From Gymnothorax reevesii (taxonomy: Eukaryota > Chordata > Actinopteri > Anguilliformes > Muraenidae), in contig CM056586.1 in the NCBI GenBank assembly GCA_029721435.1, positions 70,085,679-70,149,678 on the forward strand: 64,000 nucleotides of DNA. Direction: 5' to 3'. The translations under genes and the position numbers were made by a program. The notes under the pieces were generated by a model, which was given only the letters and a program-made list of their open reading frames with translations, was not told the DNA's origin and did no database searches. Below are positions 27,801-34,919 of this stretch, piece after piece (position 1 is the stretch's first letter; the number at the start of each line of letters is the position of its first letter).

Positions 27801-30800
27801 GAACACCGCAATTGAAAAGTTTTGATTGAGGCTTTATCTTTAAAAAGACCTGGTTATCAAGAATGGATTTCTCGAAATAATTCTGCATTATAATTTTGAT
27901 GCGTTTTGGAATTATATGGTAATAAATTATGAAATGTATTGACATATGTAAATCCTGTTGGGCCCACAATCACCTCTAGATTCTTGAAGGTTCATATCTA
28001 TAGGGCAGTAGCCCTCCATATTCTCCCGCCTCACTAAGACTAAAGTCTTCGGTTCCTAGAATCCGATCCAACGTCACTCCGGGATTCCAAATTGATAAAC
28101 AAACTCTCGATCTTAAATCCACCATTTGCCATACTAGATATACTGGCACGTGTCAGTGTTCCATTGCTAATGTAATAGGTTACTCGGTACATCTAAGGAT
28201 GTAGTCGGCAGTTTCTGTTCCAAGCTGTCACTAATATTGATCATCTTTGATTGGGATTTGATTACACCAGAAAGAAATGTGCATTCGTCTCCTCTGATGC
28301 GTTCCAGGTTTTTAAAATGTTGGTCAAGTCATAGGATATACATGCCATTTAACACATATTATGAATACCACTGGAGTCAGAGACCAATCAGAAGCAAGAA
28401 CTTCGAGCTAAACACTGGTCTCATAAATCACAACCAGAACTGCCTGTGCTCCAAAACAACTTTAACTGGAAGTCTTCTGAGTCATTTTGACAAACAAGCC
28501 TCGAGGCCCTACAGCCTGTAACAGATCTAACTTACATAAGATTACAACAGGCAGAAACTCCACACCTCAATTCCAAAATTAGCAGGGGCCGAGCCCCTTT
28601 ATAAGGAACTAGGAAGCGAGTAAAATAAACCGTCATGGCATTTGACCTGTTCAACAGCCCCTTTGCGTAATAATTACTGAACGTCTGGCACTGAGGCCTG
28701 CACCTGATATGGGTTGTTAATGACTGTTGCTCTGGTTTTCAAAAGCATTTGGGAATGAAAGAGGAACTGCAGATCTTAACCAACCGGAAGGGCCTTGAGC
28801 AGCCATTGGCTGACTGTTTTAGCACTTCAAGTTCTCATAACCGTGCAACAGCTGAGCCGGACAGGCACTGCAAGTTGCTAAATAGAAGCTCACAGCTGAA
28901 TACTGGGCTTTTATTCTTCGTAGGGAGATATGAATTGGCAGTTTAGTCGTGAGGTTGTTTAAAAGGGCAAGCAATCCCTCTAAACATGAAAAATTAACAC
29001 CTTAATAGTTAAAATTCTGTGAGTGAGATAGTTGAAACAAACACCAGTTTTGGAGCTGCAGGTGTTGGCAGTATTTAAACTGAGCTACACATGTAACCAT
29101 CACTCTGTTTCAAGAAAAATTTTTTTTCAATATTAATTGCACTGATGTGGTGAAAGATCTGCACTTGCAGGTCAGGCTCTCCTCACATTAAGATGAAATC
29201 TGAGGACTGCATTCGCAAATTAGGTTCTAGCCATTTCAGTCTAATCTACTAATGAGAAAATTCCATACGTGCCCACAGTTCAGGTGTTGTAAGCACATCT
29301 GCGATGGCTGTGTAATGTTCACAGTGACGATTCATTGTCTTAGAGGCATACGATTATGCACCACGGCAATTTTGAAACCTTTTTTTTTTTAAAAAGATAA
29401 CCACCACAATCAAAGTTTCTGGAGGCCTTTGGGAACTTTTGGGGGCAAATTTGCTCGCTTCCTCTATACGTTTTCTTCCCTGGAGGGGGTTACTGTGGGT
29501 ATGATGGGCAGAGAGCAGTAACTCCAAATTACAAATTGTCCACACCTACACTTCTCGCCTAGGTGTTATTCAAATTGCAATGTGAAAATGAGCAAATTTT
29601 ACAATGAAATTATTAAATAAATTCTCATCCGTTACACTGTGCTGTGTGAAAGGAGAAAATTCAAATGGGGACCATGTTTGAAGGCCTGTAATTCTTGCGA
29701 TGCACGAAGTTTGTCGAAGGCAACACTTGCATAGCATCCAAGATTTTGTTTTAGAACAAGATTTTGTTCTCTGCCTTTTCTACAGACAAAGTGGTAAATT
29801 ATTACCATTGCTGATTTGATTCTCCTTTCAAAACTGCTTAGTTTTGCAATTTGAAAAAGGAAGTTCCCTTCACACCCTACACTGCTCAAACACCAACACC
29901 AAATGACTTTGCAATGCCTGCAACACCTATACGTCCACATACCTCCATAGGCTAATAATTAAATAATTTAAATAATTTAGCTAAACAAAAAGCTCCAGTG
30001 ATAATTATATTGAAAAGCAATTCTTGGCCACTCCTGGGAAGGTTTTCTCCATATCACTCCCACTGTGGTTCGCTGGAGTCCCAAAGCCTTATAAATGGTT
30101 TTGTAACCCTTTTTAAGACTGATAGATGCCAATGACTTTGTTTCTCATCTGTTCTTGAATTTCTTTAGATCACAGCATGATGTGTTGCTTTTTGAGATCT
30201 TTTAGCCTACTTCACTTTGTCAGACAGGTTCCATTTAAGTGATTTTCTTGATTCAACAGGTCTGGCAGTAATCAGGCCTGGGTGTGGCAAGTAAAATGGA
30301 ACTTTAGAAAGAAAAAAAAAAAAAATGTGGTTACTACTTACATACTGAACTATGCACACTGCACAGTGGATTAGTGCTGATGTCAGCAGCTATTTCAAGA
30401 AGTGCAAACCTGTATGGTGTTGCAATGGAGACATAATGGCCTAATATCAGAATGATAATGGTAGAAGCCCTGCCAGGGTAGCAAATCCCATTCAGGACAT
30501 TCTTTGCAGTCACCTGTGGTTGACAGGGGCTTGAAATGTATGAAAATGGCATAAAATGATAGATATTGCAAATCTGATTATTGAAAAAAAACTTCTATTT
30601 TCAACTTGCAATAAAATCTGAATGGGACAGAAAACCATCCTAGAATTTTAATATGTTGTGTTGACACTTAAGATCTGTGTACAGGCCAAATTTGGTGATC
30701 CTAGGACCTGTCCCACATCTTCATTTTTGCCTCCGAAATTGCGCAAATATGGCAAAATTCGAAATTTGAAGGGTCAATAATAGACAAAGTATGATAGTTA

Positions 30801-33800
30801 CTTGCTCTATGAACCACAGAGTGGTAGTCAGGGTGTCTGACAATATATGGCAGCAATTTGAACTATGTAGGTAAAATATAACAGGCCAAAAGAGATCAAC
30901 AAAATCATTCACGGAAAAAGTAAAAATGCCTTTTTTTCCATTTTGGTGCAGCCAAAATAACCATATCCATTTGATCAAACTCTGCATTTTTTTTGCAGTT
31001 TTGGCCAGGTATTCTTTACAAAAATATCTGTGGGATTACCAAATTTCAGTCGTCTAAGTTGTATATCTTTCCAGTTACAGGCATTTGAGAACCTGTTCAG
31101 AATAAGGGGTGCGATTTTGGGCATGCACCCCCCTCTCATATTTATGGGGCTGAGGGTCACAATTTACATCAGAACCCTTAGAAAATTTGCAGATGTTCTC
31201 AAATATGGTCACTTCACAACTGGTTAAAATTTGAAGGAATTCTGAGACATCAACTTTTCTGCCATTGGTTGATTTGACACGGAATGACCCATTTATAATA
31301 TGGAAAAGGACCAGATGGAATCGCTTGGACTTGCAAAGGGTTAAATAAATGAATAATATTTGGAAAACTTTTCCAGGAGACTATAGTGAAATCAAAATGA
31401 CGCCAAGGTGAAAGTCACAAGGTGAAAAATTATGACCTCTTCCGAAAGGTCTCGTGTCAAGGGATACACATGTCAAGTATCAAAGGTTCATCTCCAACGA
31501 ATGACAAGTTGTGGGCAAGGTTAATATTTTTCGGAAAATGCGTCCTACGCCAAGGTCAAGGTCACAAGGTGAAAAATGATGATCTCAACCGAAAGGTCTT
31601 GTGCCAAGGGATACACGTCTCAAGCATCAAAGGCCTATCTCTGACCAATCAGAAGTTACAGCCAAGGTTGAAGTTTTAGGAAAATGCGTCCTACGCCAAG
31701 GTCAAAGTGACAAGGTCAAAAATGATGATCTCATCCGAAAGGTCACGTGTATCACTTGTCATGAGAAGTATCAAAGGCCTATCTCTGACCAATCAAAAGT
31801 TACAGCCAGGGTTAAAGTTTTTTTTAGGCAGACAGGCAGACAGGCAGATAGACAGGCTGACGACCAGGTGCAAAACAATATGGGCATAAAAAAAATCTTC
31901 ATGTTGAACCCTGGGGCAATACGAATGAGTTCTAAAACACTCCATGTCAAGAAAACAGTGTGACACAAGCTCACAGTAACAAAGAGAGCTGTGTGTCTAC
32001 TCCGTTCGCAAGAAAGAGGCAGGAAACCATTTGAACTTAAGCTGTCAAAACTGACAAATTTGTGGCCCTGTTACCATGTCCTGCTTACTCGTTCAATGAC
32101 TCATGAGCACATGTACACACACAAGCACTGAGTGACCGTTATGCGCAGGCTTTCATGATATTGGCTCTGCTCAAATGGATGCAAGGCACCTCACATCAAT
32201 AGGGAGATTAGAAACTTGCTAATAATTAGTCAGCTGAAAATGTTAACCCTCAGAGCGGCAAATGCAGCTACACAGTGTTGCTCAATGATGTACGATATCA
32301 AAATCAAAGCTGTTGAAAACTACCCTGCGGCAACTTGTGACCACATGATAGGTTTTCAACAGCTATAAGTTTGATATCCTACATCATTGAGCAACAATAG
32401 CTGCATTTAGAGCTCTAAGGGTTAAATTTGGGGAGGAATCGCAAAATATTTTCAATTCAGGTAACCTTGACAATAATGGGATCAGTAAAATCTCCCTCTG
32501 TGTTCTAGAAAGTAAACATTGCGGTTTTAGCCGCTGCAGCTTCCAAAAAAACCCCACGAGCACGGAAGACTGATACACAAACATGAGGCGCTGCACTACA
32601 TTTCAGGAATAATAAAAAGAACAAAACAAAGCTGAAGCATCCTGCTGTGCAGATATACAGCCGTGGGCAAAAATATGGGCACCCATGTATTTTTATAAAT
32701 AATACCATTTCTCTCAGGAAATTGTGAAGTTAGTACATCTATTAGTATCCTCATGCATACTTCTCTGGTTTTCAGGGGAACCAAACAAAAATAGAATAAA
32801 TACCAAATCCTGGCTTATTTCCTCACAGGAGCCCAAAAATGTCCTGGACAACATCATTGGCACTTTCCAAGTTCTGAAAATAATTTGATTTCAAGCAGCT
32901 CATTTAGCTCCTGTAATGAGTCACTGATGTCGGCAATCTAATAATCTCAGATTCAACGAGTTCAAATGGAGTGAAGCATTCATTCTGCTACTCTGTGACA
33001 GTGAGTGCATCACATTGAGCATAGAAAAAAAATGCAGAAAACTGTATGAGGATGTCGGATAGAAAATCTTATCCAAGCATGAATAATCTCAAGGCTACAA
33101 GCCCATCTCCAGCAACCATGATGTTCCTGGGTCAACATTATGCAATATTATCGGGAAGTGTGAGGCCAATGGAACTATAGCCGACCTCCACGGAAGAGGA
33201 CAAAGAGAAAATCTGATAAAAGTTTACAATGAATGATTGTTCAAATGTTGGCGGAAGGACCTTGGACAATTGCGAAACAGACTCAAGCTGACGTTCATGA
33301 CCGTTTCAACTAGTGTCATCCGCCATCAACTCAATGAGAGGGGGTTCAACAGTCAGAGATCCAGGGGGACCCCAATGCTGACAGATACAAGATGGCGCAC
33401 CTGGAGTTTGCCAAATCACAGCTGAACAAGCCAAAATCCATCAGGTAGAATATCCTGAGGAGAGATGAGACCAATTTACAGCTTTTTTGAAAATCATACC
33501 CACACTATGTTTGCAGAAAAAAAAAGAAGCCTTCGTACGTAAACAATGTCCCAACAGTCAAACATAGGGGAGCTTCACAGCCATTGGGGTTGTTTTGCTG
33601 CCTCTGGTACTAGCTGTATTGATTCTGTCTGTGACCTCATGAAATCAGGAGACAGCCAATGCAGTCTGGAGGGCAACGTCCGACCCACAGTGTCACAAAC
33701 CTGCAACTGTGTTGAAGGTCACAGATTCTACAGTAGAAAAATGACCCAAATCTCACAACAAAATGCACCCAGCACAGGTTGAAAATAAAATGCAAGACTG

Positions 33801-34713
33801 TTCCAGTGATCGGGAATGAGTGCGGATTCCAGTGAAGACCTCCGGAGAGATCTGACGCCAGCAGGAGGCACCCCTGAAATCCAGGAGAACTGGAGCAGTT
33901 TGCAGAAGAAGACTGGGCTGACAAAGTGCTGACAGAAATGTGGCTGAATCTTGCAGAAGTCAACGGGAAGTGCTCAAGCACAGTTATTTCAATCAACCGC
34001 TGCGCTACCAAATATTACATTTTTGGGTGTCCATTTTGTCAACATCAGTTTTGTTTATTTTACAATTTCAAATGATATGTTGAGTTCAGAATCAAAATTA
34101 AGTTCCAGTACTATTAACACTCAAATTTAAAATTGTGGAGGTAAAATAATTCAGTCAACTCCAACTTATTTTATAGACAATTGTGATTTTTTTTTTTTTA
34201 AATGTGCAAGGTGCCAAACATTTTCCACCACAACCGTATACGAACCAGGAGACAGAAGACATGTCCTTCCGCAGATGGCGGGACGCACTCACCTATTGGG
34301 TAACCCAGCGCAAAGTCGTTGCTCTGCGTGGCGAAGATGGAGAAGAGGCCGGCCTTGCTGAAGCGCGTCTCTGGGCCGGTGACCAGCAGTGTCAGAGAGC
34401 ACACGATCACGAACACTGACACCTTGGCAATGAGCACGCTCCATAAAAATGACCAAATGACATTGCCAAAGTCTAGCAGTACCATGTTCTTAAAGAGCAG
34501 GGCGGGCAACGCGAACTTGGACACGAAGTTGCCCAGACCTGAGGCCTGATTGGAGGTGATTATGTTGGCTCTCCCAGCGATGTATCCGCACAGAATAATC
34601 CCGAAGCACTCCAGCAGAGCGGGGAAGAGCCTGTCGATGGACATACTGGGAGGGGCAGCGGATGAACCCTGGGATACGTTGAGACCCCATCTCAAGGCAG
34701 GAGACTCCTCCAT
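4305..34713 (-). CDS. gpr155: gpr155 (LYCHOS) spliced coding region, 3' end outside window
   Basis: Spliced coding region of GPR155/LYCHOS, a lysosomal membrane protein known in mammals to sense cholesterol and to signal to mTORC1 through GATOR1. Thirteen coding exons join in frame (segments 34713-34293, 24014-23615, 19085-18917, 16697-16542, 14819-14736, 14306-14186, 12678-12594, 12509-12419, 9749-9542, 7497-7373, 6565-6470, 6384-6320, 4442-4305) and give 719 complete codons plus two bases. All junctions are GT-AG and all phases agree. Domain order: N-terminal PIN-like (auxin-efflux-carrier type, Mem_trans) bundle about residues 25-400, GPCR-like helices about 400-675, DEP start from about 690. 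The remaining DEP and C-terminus, roughly 150 residues as I recall for the family, are not found in 1-4304 and must lie beyond the window. Recognition is from protein similarity by eye. Which teleost paralogue (a or b) cannot be told here. Confidence 0.95.
4443..6319 (-). other. gpr155 intron 13
   Basis: 1.9-kb intron. Apart from the hairpin MITE at 5395-5584 nothing coding or repetitive was recognised. Confidence 0.8.
5395..5584. mobile_element. hairpin MITE family A, copy 2
   Basis: Same family: the left end has TCAA (a mutated TTAA) then CCCTTAGAGCGCT, and the right end is GCTCTCAAAGGG then TTAA. The inner palindrome around GACTTGTTTAAAAGAGCT is nearly perfect. Left arm AT-rich, right arm with CATCATTGAGCAACAGT. 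Lies in gpr155 intron 13. Confidence 0.78.
6320..6384 (-). CDS. gpr155: gpr155 coding exon 13 (residues 653-673)
   Basis: 65-base exon, acceptor CATCCCGCAG and donor GTAAGC, phase 0 in and phase 2 out. It encodes GFISFGIFGLDKHLIILPFK then KR, the last membrane helix and the basic segment (PFKKR) that leads out to the cytosolic DEP domain. Confidence 0.94.
6470..6565 (-). CDS. gpr155: gpr155 coding exon 12 (residues 621-652)
   Basis: 96-base exon (32 codons), phase 0 at both ends, acceptor CTGTGTTGCAG and donor GTATGC. It reads NLCSCLWWLFNRVPGRLYLE then LQFFCVVANYGQ. The SCLWWLFN and PGRLY.ELQFFC motifs are hallmarks of GPR155 and lie in the last part of the GPCR-like domain. The intron to exon 13 is only 85 bases. 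Confidence 0.95.
6955..6982. repeat. (CTTTAC)n short repeat
   Basis: About four units of a 6-base motif in the intron between gpr155 exons 12 and 11. Confidence 0.85.
7050..7335. repeat. 43-bp minisatellite
   Basis: Repeated unit containing GACATTGTTTGTAAGGCACA and GTGTTGATGAAGG. Unit anchors fall at 7128, 7171, 7214, 7257 and 7301, a period of 43-44 bases, with a more diverged unit at about 7067. The array lies in gpr155 intron 11 and ends about 40 bases from the exon 11 donor. Confidence 0.9.
7373..7497 (-). CDS. gpr155: gpr155 coding exon 11 (residues 579-620)
   Basis: 125-base exon, acceptor GCCTCCCTCAG and donor GTGAGT, phase 1 in and phase 0 out. It completes the cytosolic loop with an acidic run (TAEEEPGPDRQVAR) and enters the next helix, HVLLCLLLTVCQLA, where the HVLLCLLL motif is invariant in the family. 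A minisatellite with a 43-base period starts about 40 bases past the donor. Confidence 0.93.
8320..8645. repeat. imperfect ~170-bp duplication with GACGGACAGACGG modules
   Basis: Two related units contain GAGAAATAC...CACGGTT...GTTCTGGCCTG and GAGAAATACTGCACGGTTTC...GGTCTGGCCTG. Each is flanked by GACA/GACG-rich runs (for example 8505-8525 and 8618-8635). The same kind of GACAGACGG module ends the arrays at 31.8 and 44.1 kb. Confidence 0.6.
9001..9340. mobile_element. hairpin MITE family A, copy 3 (interrupted)
   Basis: Starts with TTAACCCTTA, is interrupted by a different palindromic element (9011-9185), and resumes at TTCGAGCACTATATGCAGC. It then runs through GTTGTTGCACAATGATG, the GACTTGTTT palindrome (one arm deleted) and the AT-rich arm to GTGCTGTAAGGG. 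Orientation is reversed relative to copy 1. Confidence 0.7.
9011..9185. mobile_element. palindromic MITE nested in family A copy 3
   Basis: Near-perfect terminal inverted repeats longer than 45 bases: the left begins GGGCCTGATTTACTAAGACC and the right ends with its complement. TTA (left) and TTC (right) flank it, compatible with a TWA-type target duplication as in PIF/Harbinger elements. No coding sequence. Confidence 0.7.
9542..9749 (-). CDS. gpr155: gpr155 coding exon 10 (residues 510-578, start of cytosolic loop)
   Basis: 208-base exon, phase 0 in and phase 1 out, donor GTATAC. It encodes the helix VIGSTVVLACSILLGGCSLM and then the first part of a long polar, acidic loop (positions 533-578, with LDQSF, NLSHQNGSEDL and ATAESSNAA). 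In mammals the corresponding loop between two GPCR-domain helices is reported to be the effector region that contacts GATOR1. The acceptor is CTGTAG, but the tract upstream is a TG microsatellite and not a normal polypyrimidine tract. Skipping this exon would shift the frame. Confidence 0.92.
9755..9814. repeat. (CA)n microsatellite at gpr155 exon 10 acceptor
   Basis: Nearly continuous CA repeat, read as TG on the transcribed (minus) strand, ending about six bases before the AG acceptor of exon 10. It replaces the usual polypyrimidine tract. Confidence 0.95.
9815..12418 (-). other. gpr155 intron 9
   Basis: About 2.6 kb, AT-rich, with a C homopolymer at 11870-11881 and one hairpin MITE. No exon or other recognised repeat was seen. 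Confidence 0.75.
11957..12112. mobile_element. hairpin MITE family A, copy 4 (short form)
   Basis: TTAA at both ends (11957-11960, 12109-12112). The left arm CCCTTTCAGCACCGTGGGCA differs from the others. The inner palindrome keeps only TTGCCACATGATAGGTTTTC and an AT-rich right arm ending AGCGCTCAAATGG. A shorter, diverged member. Confidence 0.65.
12419..12509 (-). CDS. gpr155: gpr155 coding exon 9 (residues 479-509)
   Basis: 91-base exon, acceptor TTTACCCAG and donor GTGAGG, phase 2 in and phase 0 out. It reads IPALVVAILLAAGEKGPENI then DSAFFYGRPQ. The helix IPALVVAILL is followed by the conserved lumenal stretch DSAFFYG. Only 84 bases separate it from exon 8, the shortest intron but one in the gene. 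Confidence 0.93.
12594..12678 (-). CDS. gpr155: gpr155 coding exon 8 (residues 451-478)
   Basis: 85-base exon, acceptor GTTCCAG and donor GTAAGT, phase 1 in and phase 2 out. It encodes GLIALSMALMRRDDQLKVRP then AIILTLGWG: a short helix, a charged cytosolic turn (RRDDQLK) and the start of the next helix. The downstream donor sits in a run of five G residues. The phase is fixed by the next exon, which reads IPALVVAILL. Confidence 0.92.
12679..14185 (-). other. gpr155 intron 7
   Basis: 1.5 kb without recognised repeat or exon apart from a short A-run near 13757. Confidence 0.75.
14186..14306 (-). CDS. gpr155: gpr155 coding exon 7 (residues 411-450)
   Basis: 121-base exon, phase 0 in and phase 1 out. 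Two possible AG acceptors lie 8 bases apart. Only the upstream one (CTCCATTAG, exon start 14306) keeps the frame and gives FLSCVSMILWNFIVQRENFL, matching the family in spacing. The rest, GQILTFALLYGSIYSTYVWA, is a transmembrane helix of the GPCR-like domain. The donor is GTACGT, weaker than the others. Confidence 0.92.
14453..14676. mobile_element. hairpin MITE family A, copy 5
   Basis: TTAA at both ends. The terminal repeat is CCCTCAGAGCGCT / AGCGCTCTAAGGG. The inner palindrome, about 95 bases (14518-14613), centres on GAGCTCCCACCTGCGGGAGCTC and is almost perfect. Left arm AT-rich; right arm with CATCATTGAGCAACAGTA. It lies between exons 7 and 6. Confidence 0.82.
14736..14819 (-). CDS. gpr155: gpr155 coding exon 6 (residues 383-410)
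   Basis: 84-base exon, phase 0 at both ends, acceptor TGTTGCAG and donor GTAAGT. The 28 codons read VWTVSVMLLSNKYSRLPHVF followed by TMNLLLAQ. This joins the transporter-like bundle to the GPCR-like domain, with a helix followed by a basic linker (NKYSR) and the start of the next helix. A hairpin MITE (14453-14676) lies 60 bases beyond the donor. Confidence 0.93.
14820..16541 (-). other. gpr155 intron 5
   Basis: 1.7 kb. Contains an A/T-rich simple stretch (15130-15185) and, at 15048-15065, a short match to a SINE-like phrase (CTAGGTGGCGCAGTG) too brief to call. Otherwise nothing recognised. Confidence 0.65.
16542..16697 (-). CDS. gpr155: gpr155 coding exon 5 (residues 331-382)
   Basis: 156-base exon (52 codons), phase 0 at both ends, acceptor CGTCAG and donor GTGAGT. 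It begins VTSGMVICTCLSAPIMYVSA and encodes the last helices of the transporter-like bundle. SAPIMYVSAWLLTIP is nearly invariant in the family. The exon could be skipped without a frameshift, but this would remove transmembrane segments. Confidence 0.95.
17277..17605 (+). pseudogene. broken remnant of a SWIM/YqaJ-type fish protein N-terminus
   Basis: The frame from the ATG at 17277 reads MADHYSLSSYARALAIKDRK and continues FYPCKFTLTN...DPYGISEWVDDVS. After a TAG (17421-17423) it keeps the pattern WPSIPWPDIYTHLIEKP and then LDVYDCVICGH, with two further stops. This order (YSL..YAR..AIKDR, WP.I.WPDIY.YL, Y..L.AY..F..GHV) is what I remember from uncharacterised fish proteins carrying SWIM zinc-finger and YqaJ-type nuclease regions. 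It is disabled and lies antisense in gpr155 intron 4. Confidence 0.5.
17893..18054 (+). pseudogene. short basic open frame downstream of the SWIM-like remnant
   Basis: A 53-codon stretch reads MASQSKYKTSLTSMRNAKRT and continues through RSRPKLASRHEKRAQDISKR to a stop. It is rich in lysine and arginine. Not recognised; its closeness to the remnant at 17277-17605 suggests both came with the same mobile or retrocopied sequence. Confidence 0.25.
18222..18575 (+). repeat. dispersed fish repeat with GTGGAGTTTGCATGTTCTCC core
   Basis: Contains the very common fish-repeat phrases TGTGGAGTTTGCATGTTCTC and GCGTGGGTTTTCTCC. At the end it has GAAGCGTCTTTGAGTGTC and AAAGCGCTATATAAA. SINE-like by length; I do not assign a family. 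Internally deleted compared with typical copies. Confidence 0.6.
18625..18674. repeat. isolated 50-bp hairpin
   Basis: Arms CCAAAAGGCAGCAACTCCAAT and the complement of ATTGGAGTAACTGCCTTTTG pair at 19 of 21 positions, with a loop of about 8 bases. No target duplication is evident. It could be the remains of a small MITE. Confidence 0.6.
18917..19085 (-). CDS. gpr155: gpr155 coding exon 4 (residues 274-330)
   Basis: 169-base exon between a CCGTCTCAG acceptor and a GTGAGT donor; phase 2 in, phase 0 out. It encodes LLVMPLICRDMVEVLDTG, a lumenal or linker segment with two NxS glycosylation-like motifs (NSS, NHS), and then the helix SNFAFLYGIFPTAPSVAIYA with the conserved ending QYNMEIEV. This is the late part of the PIN-like transporter domain, and the FP.APSVAI motif is characteristic of the GPR155 family. 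Confidence 0.95.
19086..23614 (-). other. gpr155 intron 3
   Basis: 4.5-kb intron that is strikingly poor in recognised repeats compared with the rest of the window. It holds an interrupted CA-type repeat at about 22351-22410 and a 16-base C run at 23402-23417. No exon-like frame was found on either strand. Confidence 0.7.
23402..23417. repeat. C16 homopolymer
   Basis: Sixteen consecutive C bases (G on the transcribed strand) about 200 bases past the exon 3 donor. Confidence 0.95.
23615..24014 (-). CDS. gpr155: gpr155 coding exon 3 (residues 141-273)
   Basis: 400-base exon, acceptor ...CCTGCAG and donor GTGAGT; it enters at phase 1 and leaves at phase 2. It encodes helices of the PIN-like transporter domain, including YIYLVAPVSLMILNPIGFAF, PIVFMVIIGIVFHFLL and STVIALILLITAK, with a basic, asparagine- and glutamine-containing cytosolic loop (KWRENVDQRQNK) between them. 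The start VEALYRNTYPEYLQYIYLVA is almost the same as mammalian GPR155. Codons are GC-rich compared with the AT-rich introns around it, as expected for a conserved fish exon. Confidence 0.96.
24313..24520. mobile_element. hairpin MITE family A, copy 6
   Basis: TTAA at both ends. The left end is CCCTTAGAGCGCTAAATGCA, with the CTCAATGATG arm on the left. The right arm is AT-rich and ends GTGTTCTAAGGA. The inner palindrome around GACTTGTTTAAAAGAACTCC is near-perfect. Reverse orientation relative to copy 1. Confidence 0.8.
24866..25485. mobile_element. 0.6-kb element with ~28-bp terminal inverted repeats
   Basis: The left end (24866) reads TATAATAGAACTGGAGAGAG, continuing to CGAGGAAGT. The right end, reversed, reads TATAATAGAACCAGAGAGAA, continuing to CAAGGAAGT. 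The inside contains a start-like MAKKMCRLCGLGNVFEGK (from 25050, +), soon closed by a stop. Superfamily not determined. Confidence 0.55.
25670..26570. repeat. unclassified dispersed repeat, copy 1
   Basis: Shares two blocks with 27180-28613. One block is around TTTGGGACATCT...AACCCAGG(G)CTGTAAT. The other runs from GAAGCAAGAACTT...GTCTCATAAA to CAGAAACTCCACACCTCAAT and AAGGAACTAGG. The two copies are diverged by roughly a quarter of positions by eye. On the minus strand a shared coding-like pattern (KAT.QSLPAESYYS) survives. Confidence 0.6.
27180..28613. repeat. unclassified dispersed repeat, copy 2
   Basis: Second copy of the repeat at 25670-26570, same orientation. An extra stretch of about 0.8 kb (27495-28335) separates its two blocks. 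It is either an insertion here or a segment deleted from copy 1. Confidence 0.55.
28614..30009 (-). other. part of gpr155 intron 2 without recognised features
   Basis: AT-rich sequence inside the 10-kb intron; no repeat family or exon recognised. Confidence 0.6.
30010..30305 (-). mobile_element. Tc1-like 5'/N-terminal fragment
   Basis: Read on the minus strand it matches a common fish Tc1 family. It encodes the helix-turn-helix part around KGYKTIYKALGLQRTTVGVI with frameshifts, then LPRSGQE. Only the N-terminal part of the transposase remains. Confidence 0.65.
30306..31380 (-). other. part of gpr155 intron 2, unrecognised
   Basis: AT-rich; an A-run at 30311-30324 and a TTAA-bounded AAAGGGTTAA at about 31337 hint at old insertions, but no complete element can be drawn. 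Confidence 0.5.
31381..31880. repeat. 147-bp tandem repeat with AAGGTCA motifs
   Basis: Three units anchored on CGCCAAGGT at 31401, 31548 and 31694 (periods 147 and 146). Each unit has GATCTCATCCGAAAGGTC-like and GTATCAAAGGCCTATCTCTG-like segments. The array ends in a CAGACAGGCAGACAGG run and GGGCATAAAA. Confidence 0.85.
32243..32425. mobile_element. hairpin MITE family A, copy 7 (symmetric form)
   Basis: TTAA at both ends. Unlike the other copies, both outer arms are of the same type: the left has GTTGCTCAATGATGTACGAT and the right has CCTACATCATTGAGCAACAA. The whole 180-base element is therefore one long palindrome around CTGTTGAAAAC...GGTTTTCAACAG. Confidence 0.8.
32656..34238 (+). mobile_element. 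decayed Tc1 element next to gpr155 exon 2
   Basis: TA-flanked 1.58-kb element. The left end is CAGCCGTGGGCAAAAATATG and the right end, reversed, is CGGTTGTGGTGGAAAATGTT, both leading to GGCACC. The inside has the usual Tc1 layout in plus orientation. The transposase is riddled with stops: remains of the DNA-binding part at about 33080-33330, of a GETNLQLF-like segment near 33465, and of GGASQPLGLFCCL near 33570. It ends about 55 bases from the exon 2 donor of gpr155. Confidence 0.75.
34293..34713 (-). CDS. gpr155: gpr155 coding exon 2 (start codon, residues 1-140)
   Basis: First coding exon. The ATG is at 34713-34711, followed by GAGG, with an in-frame TGA 18 bases upstream (34731-34729), which fixes the start. 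The exon itself extends upstream as 5' UTR to 34800. It encodes an N-terminus with an N-glycosylation motif (NVS, residues 12-14), then the first helices of the PIN-like transporter domain: LFPALLECFGIILCGYIAGR (about 29-48), FALPALLFKNM (about 67-77) and VIWSFLWSVLIAKVSVFVIV (about 85-104). It ends in the highly conserved stretch ATQSNDFALGYPI. The donor is GTGAGT, and the split codon (G|TG) continues in the exon at 24014. A Tc1 element ends only about 55 bases beyond this donor. Confidence 0.95.
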
Positions 34714-34800
34714 GAAGGCGGAGGATGATCAACGTTCACGGGCCAACCACAGGATCAGAAGATATGAGCCGGGTCACGGGCATCACAGCAGCGTAACTGC
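34714..34800 (-). other. gpr155: gpr155 exon 2, 5' UTR part
   Basis: On the minus strand a good acceptor (a T-rich tract ending TTGTAG) stands at 34810-34801, and the sequence from 34800 to the ATG has an in-frame stop but no upstream ATG in frame. The stretch is therefore read as the 5' UTR portion of exon 2, spliced to a non-coding first exon about 7 kb upstream. Confidence 0.7.
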
Positions 34801-34919
34801 CTACAATGCAAAGAAGAACAGCAAGTTTAATTTAATTGTCCGAACTGACAGACAGCCAACTAGAGGTATTATACAGTGTTTAAAGGAGAATGCAGGAAAT
34901 CTGCATGAATGCATTCATT

